This document shows, one piece after another, positions 21,001 through 32,358 of a stretch of 64,000 nucleotides of DNA (position 1 is its first letter; each line of letters starts with the position of its first letter). The notes under the pieces are model-generated. The model searched no databases. It was not told the origin of the DNA and worked only from the letters and a program-made list of their open reading frames with translations. A program made the position numbers and the translations under genes. The DNA comes from Symsagittifera roscoffensis (taxonomy: Eukaryota; Xenacoelomorpha; Acoela; Convolutidae), in assembly GCF_963678635.1 (NCBI RefSeq), contig NC_087069.1, positions 43,416,688 to 43,480,687 on the forward strand, in the 5' to 3' direction.

Positions 21001-22348
21001 TCTTCCCTGGATTCATCAGCTCCACCATCCGATATAATTGGGCAATCGTCGCGCCTCCAAAGGCCATCACCGTGGTGACCCATGAGGTCCTCAAACTCGT
21101 TAGCACTCTGACTAAGCTGTCTCCCAATATCAGGTGTGATGTCCCGAGTGGTGGTTGCTGTAGGTTCACAGCCGGGCTCCAGGTAGCTCGATTGAAGCAG
21201 GCTCTCGGATCTGTCTCCGGAACTCCCGTGAAACTATACTTCAATTGATTATTCTTCTGCACGTCTATTACACGAGATACTTTCTTCGCTGGCATCTTCC
21301 TTACTTTCCTCTCTGGGATTCTCGAGCTCCCCATGAGTGGTGTCACGTTACTTATCCCTTGTCTGATTACTGTCTGGGAGAGTTGTACTCTGCCCGTATC
21401 GTCAATCGTTCCATAGGGTGCAGTCACCCCGGAACCTGGTGCATTCTTGTTAGCGACCAATCGTCCAGCTGTCTCTATCAGTTTTCTCACTGTCTGTTCT
21501 ACGACGGGATCACCCAAGGTGTCACTAGGATCCGGGATTGTTACTCGATTCGTTTCTGCTGGAAGCCGTGTCTCCGTTGTTTGACTCATTTCTCGAGGTG
21601 TCAAGAGCTCCATCGGGGACTGCCCACGAGGAACATCCCTTGCAGGTATCACTTTCTCCACGGCCGTTGTCAACGCCGCCTGTTCCGATCGCTCTTTGTA
21701 CTCCTGCCTTAAGCGTTCGATCTCTTGACCCTGCTTTTTGTTGCAGTCTTCAAACAACTTTCTCCACACGTCCCGGTCTTCCTCCATCGCCAGCATGGTC
21801 TTCGTCATATCGTCTAACTCCTTCTTCGTTCTTTTCAGCTGATCGTTCATCTCGTCCAGATCTTGTATGGTTTGGTTCGTCTGAACCTTCTGTGTTACTT
21901 TCGCCCTTTTTGGTGGCACAGCTGCTCTCAGTGGTGAACCAGACGAGGTCGCCTCGCTGTTCATCTCCCTATGCATTCTCGTCAGCCCAAGTTTAGGCTT
22001 AGAGGGCATTGGCATCTCACCTGGTTGGTAAGTCCTAGAACTTCCCAACCCAGGCTCATTCGCCAAGTCACTCCCTGAGAGAGCCCCGTTTCTCCACCTC
22101 ATCACTCTCATGTTCGGGCGGTCTAGTACTCCTCTTTCTCCATATGCTGCCATCAACAGGACTTCCGTGGGGCGGTCCCCACGGTTGTCGTGCCCCAAGA
22201 TGTTGATCAGGGCGGTCAGCAACATGACCACCTCTGTGTCCTCCAGAGCGAAGTCTCGTTCGATCAGCCGACGATAGATCGCATCTACCATCGGTCCCAC
22301 ATATGCCTCTGCCAGGTCCATCAATTCGTCCAGGTTGAAATTGTCCAT
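18023..22348 (-). pseudogene. Second-ORF N-terminal part with SGNH hydrolase domain (minus copy)
   Basis: Begins at ATG 22348 (M-D-N-F-N-L-D-E-L); the frame upstream to 22402 has only a TTG. It encodes 1,441 codons to a TAG at 18,023. Residues 1-100 form a conserved N-terminal domain, then comes a coiled-coil-like Lys/Glu segment, then an SGNH hydrolase domain with GDSL, FGGAT, GTND and DGIH in order (about residues 405-560), so the catalytic residues are retained. Further on, V-V-A-N-S-E-F and F-A-G-I-N-D-H-L resemble blocks I and III of a second, probably inactive SGNH-like fold; this is weak. The segment after the first SGNH domain is absent from copy 1. Confidence 0.85.
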
Positions 22349-22761
22349 ACTGTTTTTTCCAAGTTTGATTTGATTCGATTTCGGTTTGATAATTTGACTC
22401 AAGTGAGTAATTTAAATGATCAATCAGGATCTAGAAAAGAAATCACGAATGTCACACTTGTCAGTTTCACCTTAACATATATCGTTAAAATTTGCTTAAA
22501 GACAGTTCAGATAAAAAGATATTTTATCCTAAAATTTATTAAAATCAATTGGTTTCTAAAATTTTGGAATACGACCCAAGATTGGACAGTCCAAACTTTG
22601 GATCTATTCCCAAAATCGTCATTTAGTTGTTCATGGTCACTAACCCCTACTTACCCATGATCTTAATAACCTAACACATAACATAACATAACATAACATA
22701 ACACACATATCACATATTACATGTAACTTGGTCTTTGGCCTAACACCCTCTCGCACATCAC
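22349..22761 (-). other. Intergenic region between pol and second ORF (minus copy)
   Basis: Noncoding. Has a pure (AACAT)n-type run at about 22,675-22,703 and, on the minus strand, the acceptor-like TTTTCTAG whose AG is at 22,431-22,432, 82 nt before the second-ORF ATG. Nearly identical to 49,885-50,285 in reverse. Confidence 0.7.
22419..22443 (-). promoter_or_regulatory. Candidate 3' splice acceptor for the second ORF (minus copy)
   Basis: Minus strand reads TTCTTTTCTAG then ATCCTGATTGATC, the same block as in copy 1 and the plus copy. Confidence 0.45.
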
Positions 22762-23863
22762 TCAGCCTATACTTAAGTAATATTTCTTATGTAGATACAC
22801 TTGTATGTTCGTATCAGAGAATATCACGTGTACAAGCGCGTACAATTCCCGGGGATGCAGTCTTCCTCTGTTTGGATCGTACACCGGAAGCGAGAGCTCC
22901 TTCACGTCCATTTCCACAAGGAAGTCCCTCAGCCTCGTCAAAGACAAGACTAAATTTTCTGGGTCCACGTGCTGCTTTTCTGTCGCCCTCGTTACCAAGA
23001 AGCATAAGTACTTTCCCGGTATCTGCGACACCGCCGGGGGTAAGGCTGCTACGCCCCCTATCCCTGGTCTTTGCTTCCAAAGGAATTCCACGTTTTTCCC
23101 TCTTAAAATCTGCCGCTTGCGCCGTCCTAAAACTCATGTCTGCGGTGATTGCTATCGCACATGTTCTGTTTGTGAGTATGAAATCACTATCTGTTAGTAC
23201 TATGTTACTTGAATACTCATTTGGTAAGTTAAAATATGACTCAACTACCCTGCCTATGTCAGGTTTCTTAGGTTCTTCGCCTGTTTCTGCTTCTAAGTCT
23301 CCTGTTTCTCTTGCTATTCTCAATTTTTTTATTATCAAGTTTTCAGTGTGGGTAAGTCCTACCCCCACTCCCCGGACAAAAATATCCATCGGCGTCCCCG
23401 TCGATCGCATACCGGGTATTAAGTCAAGATTAGAAGCTGGAATGATTAGTCGTCCTTCCTGGGCAGCCCAGGAAGGATCGTCTTGTTCAGTCTTGATGTA
23501 TTTCATGCTTTCACGATCTACGTCTTGAATCGTGACGCTGGTCTTCTCTGGATCCGAGGTCGTTTCATTCAGCCACTCTAAGACACGCAGGTTCGTCTGG
23601 TCTTGTTCATATGACTGCTGTTGCTCATCGTCAAATTCTACCTCGGGTTTCGACCAGTCGTCAACCCACTCATCGTTGTGATCATTGACTATGTCGATGT
23701 CTTGTGACACAGTTATTTCATCTAAACCCACTACTTCCTCCACTATTTTCTTTAGATCTATCCTATCCACTACAAAGTCGTCACCGTAAGGGTTGTACTT
23801 TTTTCTTGGTCTCGTCCCGTCCTTCTGACGAGTCTGCATCGTGAACGGAAGATCCGGTTCCAA
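22762..23863 (-). pseudogene. Pol C-terminal linker and macro-like domain, frameshifted (minus copy)
   Basis: Follows the integrase part after a stop near 23,880 (a GAA codon in the plus copy is TAA here). The frame runs to about 23,093, where 5 nt are missing relative to the plus copy (D-F-K-R-E context, inside the macro-like domain); the remaining domain continues in another frame to the stop at 22,762. The linker contains the out-of-phase TGTCCGGGGAG site (23,368-23,378) and a 25-nt perfect palindrome (23,453-23,477). Confidence 0.8.
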
Positions 23864-23884
23864 GTTCTTGGGAACCTCTGTCTG

Positions 23885-24925
23885 TTAGGGATCTTGCCAA
23901 TCTTCTTCTGCGTAGGGTAAGGTTTCATCGTCCGCTTCGATCTGTTCGTTTGGATCCAGGTCCAGCGGTGTATCTGTACCATCCTCTACGATTTCGTTTC
24001 CATCGTTCTTCTGCCTGGTGCCTTTTTCATTGACCTCACAAGCAGGATCCATCATTAGATAATCCCCTTCTTCCATGTCTGCAGGTATACACCAGTCTTC
24101 TGTCGATGGATTGTGTGGCTTGATGTTCTCGTAGTGGGCGGCTCGGCCAATACTCAGTCTATAAAAGCGTCCCTCTTGGTGCACCTCTGTAATCATGAAG
24201 GGTCCCCTCCACTTCTTCAGAAGCTTCTTTGTCCCTTTCGGTGGTATAACGTTCTGAAATACCCATACGTAGTCTCCCACCGAGTAGGCCTTTGCACCAG
24301 CTGCTTTCTTGTCGAATCTTTTCCTCTGCCTTGCCTGTGCCTGCTGAGTGTTTCGTCTACACAAATCGTTCAACTCCTGTTGGCGTTTGATCACATCCCT
24401 CACGTAGACCTGTGGGGACGTTTTCTTTCCCTCATACTCTGGGTAGAAGAATGTCAAGGGTAAAGACTTCTCGTGTCCCGTCAGCATCATGTGTGGACTG
24501 ACTCCAGTGGTGGAGTGTTGCGTGCTATTATAAGCTCCCATCACCTGTGGAAGGTATCTGTCCCAATCGGTCATGTACCTGGAACAATATACCCTCAGCA
24601 TCGACACTAACGTCCTATTCTGTCTTTCCACTAAGCCATTCGTCTGAGGGTGGTATGTCGTGGAGTGAGCCTGAGCGACTTGTGACCGTCTCATAAGCTC
24701 TTTCGTAAGCTCTCCTACGAAAGCTGTTCGATTGTCCGATTGAAACGTCATCGGACAACCGTGTCTTGCTATCCATGTGTTGATCAGGTGGTCGCATGTC
24801 TCTTCCGCCGAGGCAGTTATGCAGGGCACGGCCTCTGCATACTTCGTAAAATGATCTATCATTACCAGCACCTGGTTGTAACCATTGTCTGCCATGCATA
24901 TCTTTTGATGATCTATTTGCACCAC
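23885..24925 (-). pseudogene. Integrase core and C-terminal module (minus copy)
   Basis: 346 codons beginning just before the first catalytic Asp (V-Q-I-D-H) after a frameshift that separates them from the upstream frame. DDX35E residues are present, but the residue after the second Asp, usually Gly (S-D-N-G), is Arg here. A chromatin-type basic module ending KKWRGPF follows. Ends at the TAA near 23,882. Confidence 0.82.
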
Positions 24926-27900
24926 CTCGTTGAATTCAGACGACTCAATCGATTATAAGGAAATCGCATGTTCCTAGGATCCTTGACTTGTTGGCATGAC
25001 AGACATGCTGTCACCCATTTCTCGCATGCCTTTTTCATCCCAGGCCACTCAAAGCGCTTCAGGATCCTCTGATATACTTTGTCGATCCCCTGATGGCCCA
25101 TTTGATCATGTGACCTGAATAATAGTTCTGTCTGATAGAGTTGCGGTAATACCATCGCGTTATACTTGTACAGGACTCTGTCTTCCTCCCTTCTTTTGCA
25201 AGCCACAATTCCGTCCTTGTTCAAATATAACCTCCCTTCCTTTTGCATGAAGTATTGTCTCAGGATGCGATAACTATCTTCCTCGAGGTCCCCTTTATCC
25301 GGAGAACCATTCTCGATCCACCTTTTCAGGTTGCTTGTCATACGATCATTTCTCTGCGCCCTCAGAAGGTCCGAGAGTCTGTATCTCGCCTTCAAGTACG
25401 TCTTCATGACCCTCATCTGACTATTCAGCTCGTTGGGTTGATGTGTGTCTTCTTCCATCTTAACGCACCAAATCTTCGCCAACGGTTGTGTTTCTTGTTC
25501 AAACGGCAGAAGATCAGTCCTGACTACCGCTTTCTGCGGCAATAGGCTTATCGAACGTTTCGATACCGCTATTGTCTCCAAGTCATCCGCTGCGTTGTCA
25601 AAGACTCTTTCGCTCGGTATCAGGTAGCGATCGCTGTCCGGATCCTGGTACACCTCTCTGTCCAGGTCTCTCGCCCGAGTTTCCACTAGTAGCGTGTGTA
25701 TCGCCAGTTCTGACAGTTCTGATCCCGAGGTCGAATCCCTGTCTGAATAGGTGTTCATTCCTGAGCTTTCTGAATTATCATCCGTCGAAGGTGTTATGCT
25801 GGATACTGCACGCTCCTCCAGATCATGTCCGTACTTTCTTCGCATCCATCTGAACTCCCCGGACAAGACCTTGTTCTCTAGGTCCTGTTTCTCATCAGGA
25901 ATTTTCTCGTCTATCTCGGACTCCCCGGACAAATTTTCTTGTCCCGGGTTTTGATTTTGTGATCTTTGATCTTTCTCTTTATCCTTCTCCCCGGACAAAT
26001 AGTCTTGCAGTAGATTTTGTTCTACAACTTCACCCTCTTTCTCCTGGTCCACAAAGGTCACAGTTTTCTTTTGCTTGCCGCCCTCCTGTTCCTTCTGTCC
26101 GTAAGAAGTACTGGTTAAAATCTCTTGGGGTATTGAGGATACTAGTTGCTGAACTATTGTCCTACAATCCCTCTCGTTCTCTTCGTGTTGTCGTCTGGAC
26201 GGCATGATCTTTACTTTCTCCCTGACTGTTAGCGATGCCACTGCTGCCGTCCACTCGGGGTCATCTCTGGTCACTTCTCTTTCTAACAATCCACCCAGCA
26301 TCCGCATCACTTGTGGTGTGACTTGCACCGTTTTATCCAGTAATGAGAGGCTGTTTATATTCATGCGAGAGAGTTCTTGCTGGACCAGGTTCGAGCGCAG
26401 CAGCAAATCCAACGGGATCGGGTCCTCCTTTGACAGGATCTTTATCTCGGCTGCTTTCTCTACAGGTAACTCAGGATGTCCTGGAATTGGATGTCCAGAC
26501 TTATCCAACCATCTCGTTAAGGGAAGCGCTTCATAAGTTTCTTTGTCTAGAAACGAGAATCCCTCCTTTATTTCCGCCTGATTGGCTTGCTTCTGCTCCA
26601 ACCTTTCATAGAACTCAGTTTTCTTGCTGAGGCTATCAGCATTCTGGTGTTTATCGCGCATCCTATGCTCGATTATCATATAGTAGCCATCCAATCTTAC
26701 TATCCATCTACCAATATAACTCTGATCCATCGAGTAGGTTTTCAACCAGGATAACGCCCTGTTGTCCACGCGCAACTTGAAGGGAGCGCTCCCCAAGTAT
26801 GCACGGTACTTTTCTACAAAGGTGACTACTGCAAACATTTCTGCTTTTGGTGCGCCATATTTCATCTCTGTGTCACTCAGGACCTTGCTGCCGTATGCAA
26901 TGGGACGGAGAACTGTTCTTCCGTTCCATTCCTGCTCTTGATGCAAGATTCCTGAGATGGCCACCACCGATGCGTCTGTGTCGAGAACATACATGCCCTT
27001 TTCTGTAGGCATGCCCAGCACTGGCGCTTCGCACAGTTCCCACTTTATGTTCTCGAAAGCAACCTGTGCCTCATCGTTCCATTCGAACTTTTTCCCTTTG
27101 TTGCGCATCAGCTTCTGCATCGGGTACACCTTGTCCGCGTATCCTTTTATGAATTCTCGGTAGTAATTGGCAAACCCTAGGAAGCTCATGAGCTGTGTGT
27201 CCGTTCTTGGAGCTTTCCATGTCATCACTGCTTCTACTGCTTCCGGATCTGGCCTCACACCATGCCTGTCCACCATTCTTCCCAGGTACTTGATCGAATC
27301 CCTAAGGATTTCACATTTCGATGGTTTGCATTTCAAGCCTGCTCTTTTCATACATCCGAAGACCTCATCGAGTCGATCAATGTGATCCTCCAGGGTTGGT
27401 GTCGCTATGACTACGTCATCCACGTAGCACATCAAGAGATTCCCGTACTTTTTGGTCACTCCTGTCAAAGCCTGAGCCATCAGCCTTTGAAAAGTTGCTG
27501 TTGCATTGCACAAGCCGAAGGGCATCCTCTTCCACTGGTACAACCCCAATTCGCACGCGAATCCGGTTTTCTCTCTGTCCTTCTTTCGCAGAGGGACCTG
27601 CCAGAAGGCGGAACCTAAGTCCAATGTGGTGAAGAACTTGGCATCACCAAGTTTAGATAGGCTCTCGTCTATTCGCGGTATCAGGTACGCATCTTTGATC
27701 GTTACCGCGTTCAAGTAACGAAAGTCGCAACAAAATCTAAGCTGCCCCCCTTTCTTTTTCGCCATTACTACCCCGCAAGCCCACGGCGATTTCGAGGGTT
27801 CTATCATGTCGTATTCAAGCAACATTTCTATTTCTGCTCGGCACGCTTCTGATTTATGTGGCGTCATTCGCCTTGCGCCTTCCCTATGGGGGACGGCGCC

Positions 27901-30900
27901 TTCTTCTAGTTCGATTTCGTGTTCGACGAAATTACAGCAACCGATATCCGCCTTATGTTTTGAAAATACATCAGCGTTCCGATTTAGGAGGTCCCGCAAT
28001 TTTTCGAAATCTCCCTCACCTATTTTCTTTTTTAAATGTTCTATCTCTGGCAAAACCGGTTTGTCAGATTCTAATTCATATGACGAGGGGCGTTCCGGAA
28101 AATTCGAGCAGCTTGATAAGCCGTCGTCCGTTTCAGATCTCATTGAAAACAATTTACGAATAGACTTTAATTCATCAATCTTTTTTAAAATTTTATCTTT
28201 ATTGGCATGATAAGGACAGTCTTTCACACTATATTTTTTCAAGTTTTGTGTCTCTTCATAGTCGGTCCTCATCGGCAATGCGTAACCAAGCTTCTTTCCA
28301 CGCTGGATTGAAACCGTGGTGTCCAGTGTGTTCAACAACACACTGACACACAGTCCGCTTCGCGTTACCGAGAAGCTCCGGCCTAAAATCACCGAACTCT
28401 GACTATTTGGATTCGGTACTAAGCAAACCTGTTTACTATCACTTAACGAATTTAAATTTCTCATTCTAAAAATCGCTACTACAGCTTGTCCTGGTTGTAA
28501 TTTTACTTTTCTATCCAAAAAAACTGGTACCTTATTTTCGTCTGTTATTATCCTATTAATTGGTCTCTTAACATACTTTCGGTCCGGGTTTCTAATCCGT
28601 ATTAGACCGTTGTTCAAGTCAATCATCACGTCAAAGTTCCTGACAAAATCTCTGCCCAAGATGAATTGGTCGGCGTCGTCCAGATTCTCTACCACCAGGA
28701 AGCTCATCCAAAGGTTCCGTCCTCCCATGTGAAGGACCGTCACCGGTGTTCTTCCGGCTACGTAAATAGCTCCTCGATTTGCAGCGGCTAGTCGGAGATT
28801 CGTAGGAATCAGATCTTCCCGCGTGAAGCCCATTCTTTCCCAGGTTTTTATCGGCATCACACTCACCACCGCGCCTGTGTCCAGAAGCCCTGTGACTCCG
28901 ATTTTTGTTCCGTTGGTGTCAAGCAGGTGTGCTGTCACATCTGCTTCATATCCAATATGTACCGCGTCTTGTTCCATCATGGCGTCATGGCCTATCCTGC
29001 GGACTTTGAGTTCCTCTTCACCCAAATAGATCTGCCCCATTTGGTCATCATCTGTTGTTATGTAAGTCCTGGTGTAGATGCTGATTCCATCCACGTTCAG
29101 CATTATTTGATATGGCCCATAGACCTCCAAGTAGCGTCCATGAAGTTTCTTCATGCGAGGGCCACCCGTCGTTAGTAGTGCTCGCACAGCTCTCGACTCA
29201 GTGCGTGGCTCCACCTGCCTCAGATAATCTGCATATGTGTCCAAATGCATTAAAGTGAACTCTGATGGTTCACTCAGATTTCTTATTACCTGGTGTCCAG
29301 CCACTGAGATTATCGACTGTATCTTCTTTCCCTGCGGCGCCATGCCGAACCTCTTACCGGAGATCACTTTAAGTTTCATATCTAAACTGCTTGGTGTTTT
29401 CGTCTCCTCGAACTCCGTTGCTTCGAAGGTATTCAATTGCTCCTGAAGCTTTTCATTTTCCAGTTCAAATTTCACTTTTTGTTCGATCTCTTTCGTCACT
29501 AGTTCCTGCTGTACTCTATTTATAGCATCCCTCGCAGCTGCCTTATAATCGATTTTGAAGTCATCGGACACAGTTGCTGGTTCCGGCTCATGTGTCTCCC
29601 CTGTTACCGCTTGCATTTTCTTTGCCGCCAGCTCTTGAGGTTTGTCCTTTCTGCGTGCCTCCGCTTCGCTCAAAAGTCGAGCCTTGCTGGCTTTCACTCC
29701 TGACAAAGCTTCTTCATGTCTTCGATGCTTGATGTCTGCCACTGCATCCCAGAATTGCGGACAATCTGATTTAAAATGACCTTCCAAGTTGCAAAAGAAG
29801 CACCTCGGGCCGAATTTCGCAATTACTCCTCTCATGAAATCCTCATGGTCCAACTCTGACGCATCTTCGTCCTCGAGGCTAAAGCCTATTGCTTTCATGC
29901 CTTGTTTGTAAGCTGGGCATGCTGACACATGATGGTCTGTTGAACTACAATTAGCACAAGAGCGTCTCTTGTCCATATCATCCCTCGGTTTGTACCAATT
30001 GTTCCCTTGGTTTGCTGGTCCGTTGTTAAAATTGCCATAATTGTTCTTGTAATATCCAGATCTCGAAGGAGGTTTCAACAACAGATACTCTTTTGATTTG
30101 AGCCTCAACTCCTCCGGTGTTGGCGCATTAGTTGATAGTGGTGTGTAATGCGTTGCTAGCATCGTACGAAGTTCATCATTTTTCACACCATCGATGAATT
30201 TTGAGGCTACGGCCAGGTTCATCCTTCGGTTTGACTCATCCGGTTGGCTGCGTCTTCTCAGCATTTCCAAATCATCGAGAAACTTGTCTATGGTTTCATC
30301 CTCCCGTTGCCTCCGTTTCTCGAAGCGCATCATCGCCTGGTGCCCCTGCACCCCTGATCCGAAACGGTTTAACAAGATTTCGAAGATTTTCTCTGCAGTG
30401 TCACGTTGATACTGTTTTTTGGCCATGACACAGTTCAGGGCTGTCCCTTCTAAGTTGCTGGTGAGCGCGCTGCATTCCTGTCTCTCAGACAAGTCCTCTT
30501 CCTCGAAATGCAGCTTCATTACCTCTATCCAGGTATCAATACAGCCATCAGATTCGTCTTTGTAGCATCTTGGCTTCTTAAAGACTCTTCTGGACTTCTC
30601 ACTGCGTTCATTGGTTCTAGATAACCGCGTCAGGAATGTCTCCAAAGACCTGTTCAGGGGTTCAAATGCTGTGGCCATTGCCGTAGCATCCCTTGAGTGT
30701 CCCGCTTGAGTGTCCTCACACCTCGTCGAAGGCTCTGTGTGCGGTGCATCCCTGCAATCCGAATCGCCGTGAGCGTTTCCCGCTTGGCCCACGTGACTCC
30801 TCCTCGGGCTTGCATGCCCCCTGTTGCCGGAATCACTTCTCCCAGTCGCATGTGTGCCTTGCGTCGGTCGTTCGTTAGAGGTTTGTCTGTTCCCCGTTGA

Positions 30901-32358
30901 ATTTGCTCTACTGTTCAGGACCCATGCTGCATTACCCCTTGTGGCATAGCCTGATGAACTGCCCCTGCCTCTAGTGGATCCATACGTCTTCCTCTTTTGA
31001 TGTTCATTGAAGTTCACTTTCGGTTCCCTGCTGGGACCTCCCGAATTCAGTTCTCCTTCTTTTGGTCCACTCTTGCTGCTTAGTAGCCCGTCCAACCTAT
31101 CCATGATAGCCTGAGTTCGCCTCTCCATCATCGCATCTATCTTTGTGTCAAGAGACCCAAGAGACTGCTCTTGCTGAATTCTTAACTTCTCCATGTCGGC
31201 TCTTAAGCGTAACTCCCTCTGTTCCGCCTCTCTTGTCATTCGTGACAAGTTCCTCGTCATATGTTCGTCCGTTCTTTCTTTCAAGCGTTTTTCGCTTCTG
31301 CCAACTTCCTGTCTGTTGCGGTTTATTTCTTCCCGCAGACTTTCTCTTTCAATGTGAACTGCTCTTTCTAGTTCACTCATCCTTATCGACATCTGTTCAT
31401 TTTGTTCTCCTAAACTGCCCACTATGTTGTTCAAGGCTTCCTCTAGTGCTGCCCCGTTTTCCACGAGTGGCGTCACTAGTGGTGGTGTAACTCTGTTGGT
31501 CCCAGGTAACTTCGTGCTTGTCGAGATCCGGGCTTTGACTCTCTGCTTCAACGTCTTTTCATTATTTATTCCAGGATCCATTGACGCGTTGCCGAGCCCT
31601 CTGGTTCTACCCTCTCCAGGTTGTGGCTCCGAACTTGTCCTAATCGCGAAGTCCTTTGACTGGCCCGGTGTGTTTGCCTCTTTGCTTATCGTTGTCACTA
31701 CACCAAATTTGTCCATGGTTCCAGTCTCTCTTCCGACGTGTGTCTCACTCTCCTGGATCGAACTATTGAGGCTGACTTGAGATCCAAAGTCCCCTTGCTC
31801 CTCTTCATCTTCTTCCTCCTGGGACTCACCGTCGTTCCCTGCTCCTCCTCCCATGCTGAATGGAAAGATGTTTCCGAAGGTGTTCTTCATTCTTTCTGAG
31901 AACGATGATGACGTTGTTTGTTTCCCAGTTCCGCTTGCCATCATAGTGTTGTCTGTCGGAGATCTTCTCGTTGCCGCTACCTCAGTTGAGATGTCGGACA
32001 GTTCCGAAATCTCCTCTCGATCCAATGTCCCGGTGGAAGTGGCAAAATCATGGCCTTGTTCTACCGGGGTAGATTCACTCGCCAGCCTTCTGCCTCTTCC
32101 TTCCAGTCCATTCACTTCCTGGTTGTCATTCATGGTATGGTCCGTATGGACCTCCACTTCTAACAGTTCTCTTCGCTCTTCCGAGGTCTTCTGACTTCTC
32201 GTTTCAACCATTCTGCCTGAAACCGTCCCCCTTTTGTCAGACCGGGATCGCTTGATCCAATCCACAAAAGGATCGGTCATCGTTTTTCTTTGCTTTTCAG
32301 GTATGAATTTCCTAGAGCTATTACCTCGTTTTGGTATCCTTGACTTGTTTAAACTCAT
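24913..32358 (-). pseudogene. Gag-protease-RT-RNase H-integrase N-terminus (minus copy, longest intact segment)
   Basis: 2,481 codons from ATG 32358. Order: a charged N-terminus; a coiled coil (about residues 305-410); an Arg/Gly-rich stretch; a retrotransposon gag capsid-like domain (about 604-736); two CCHC knuckles (C-A-N-C...H...C near 798, C-F-F-C...H...C near 849); protease D-T-G-A near 1156 and I-L-G-R-D-F; RT with Y-V-D-D near 1644; RNase H; the LSGE linker; and the integrase HHCC site near 2419-2470. A 1-nt loss near 24,954 ends the frame before the catalytic integrase core. The segment gives the best view of family A gag, whose 5' end in the plus copy has a stop and a frameshift. 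Confidence 0.9.
25855..25997 (-). repeat. Three TGTCCGGGGAG sites at 66-bp spacing (minus copy)
   Basis: CTCCCCGGACA on the plus strand at 25855, 25921 and 25987, exactly 66 bp apart. Each encodes LSGE on the minus strand; the intervening residues are unrelated between repeats. Confidence 0.85.

Noticed and set aside
14006-22348. Second ORF as a viral envelope gene
   Set aside because: No signal peptide, transmembrane anchor or fusion-peptide-like segment is apparent; the recognisable domain is an SGNH hydrolase.
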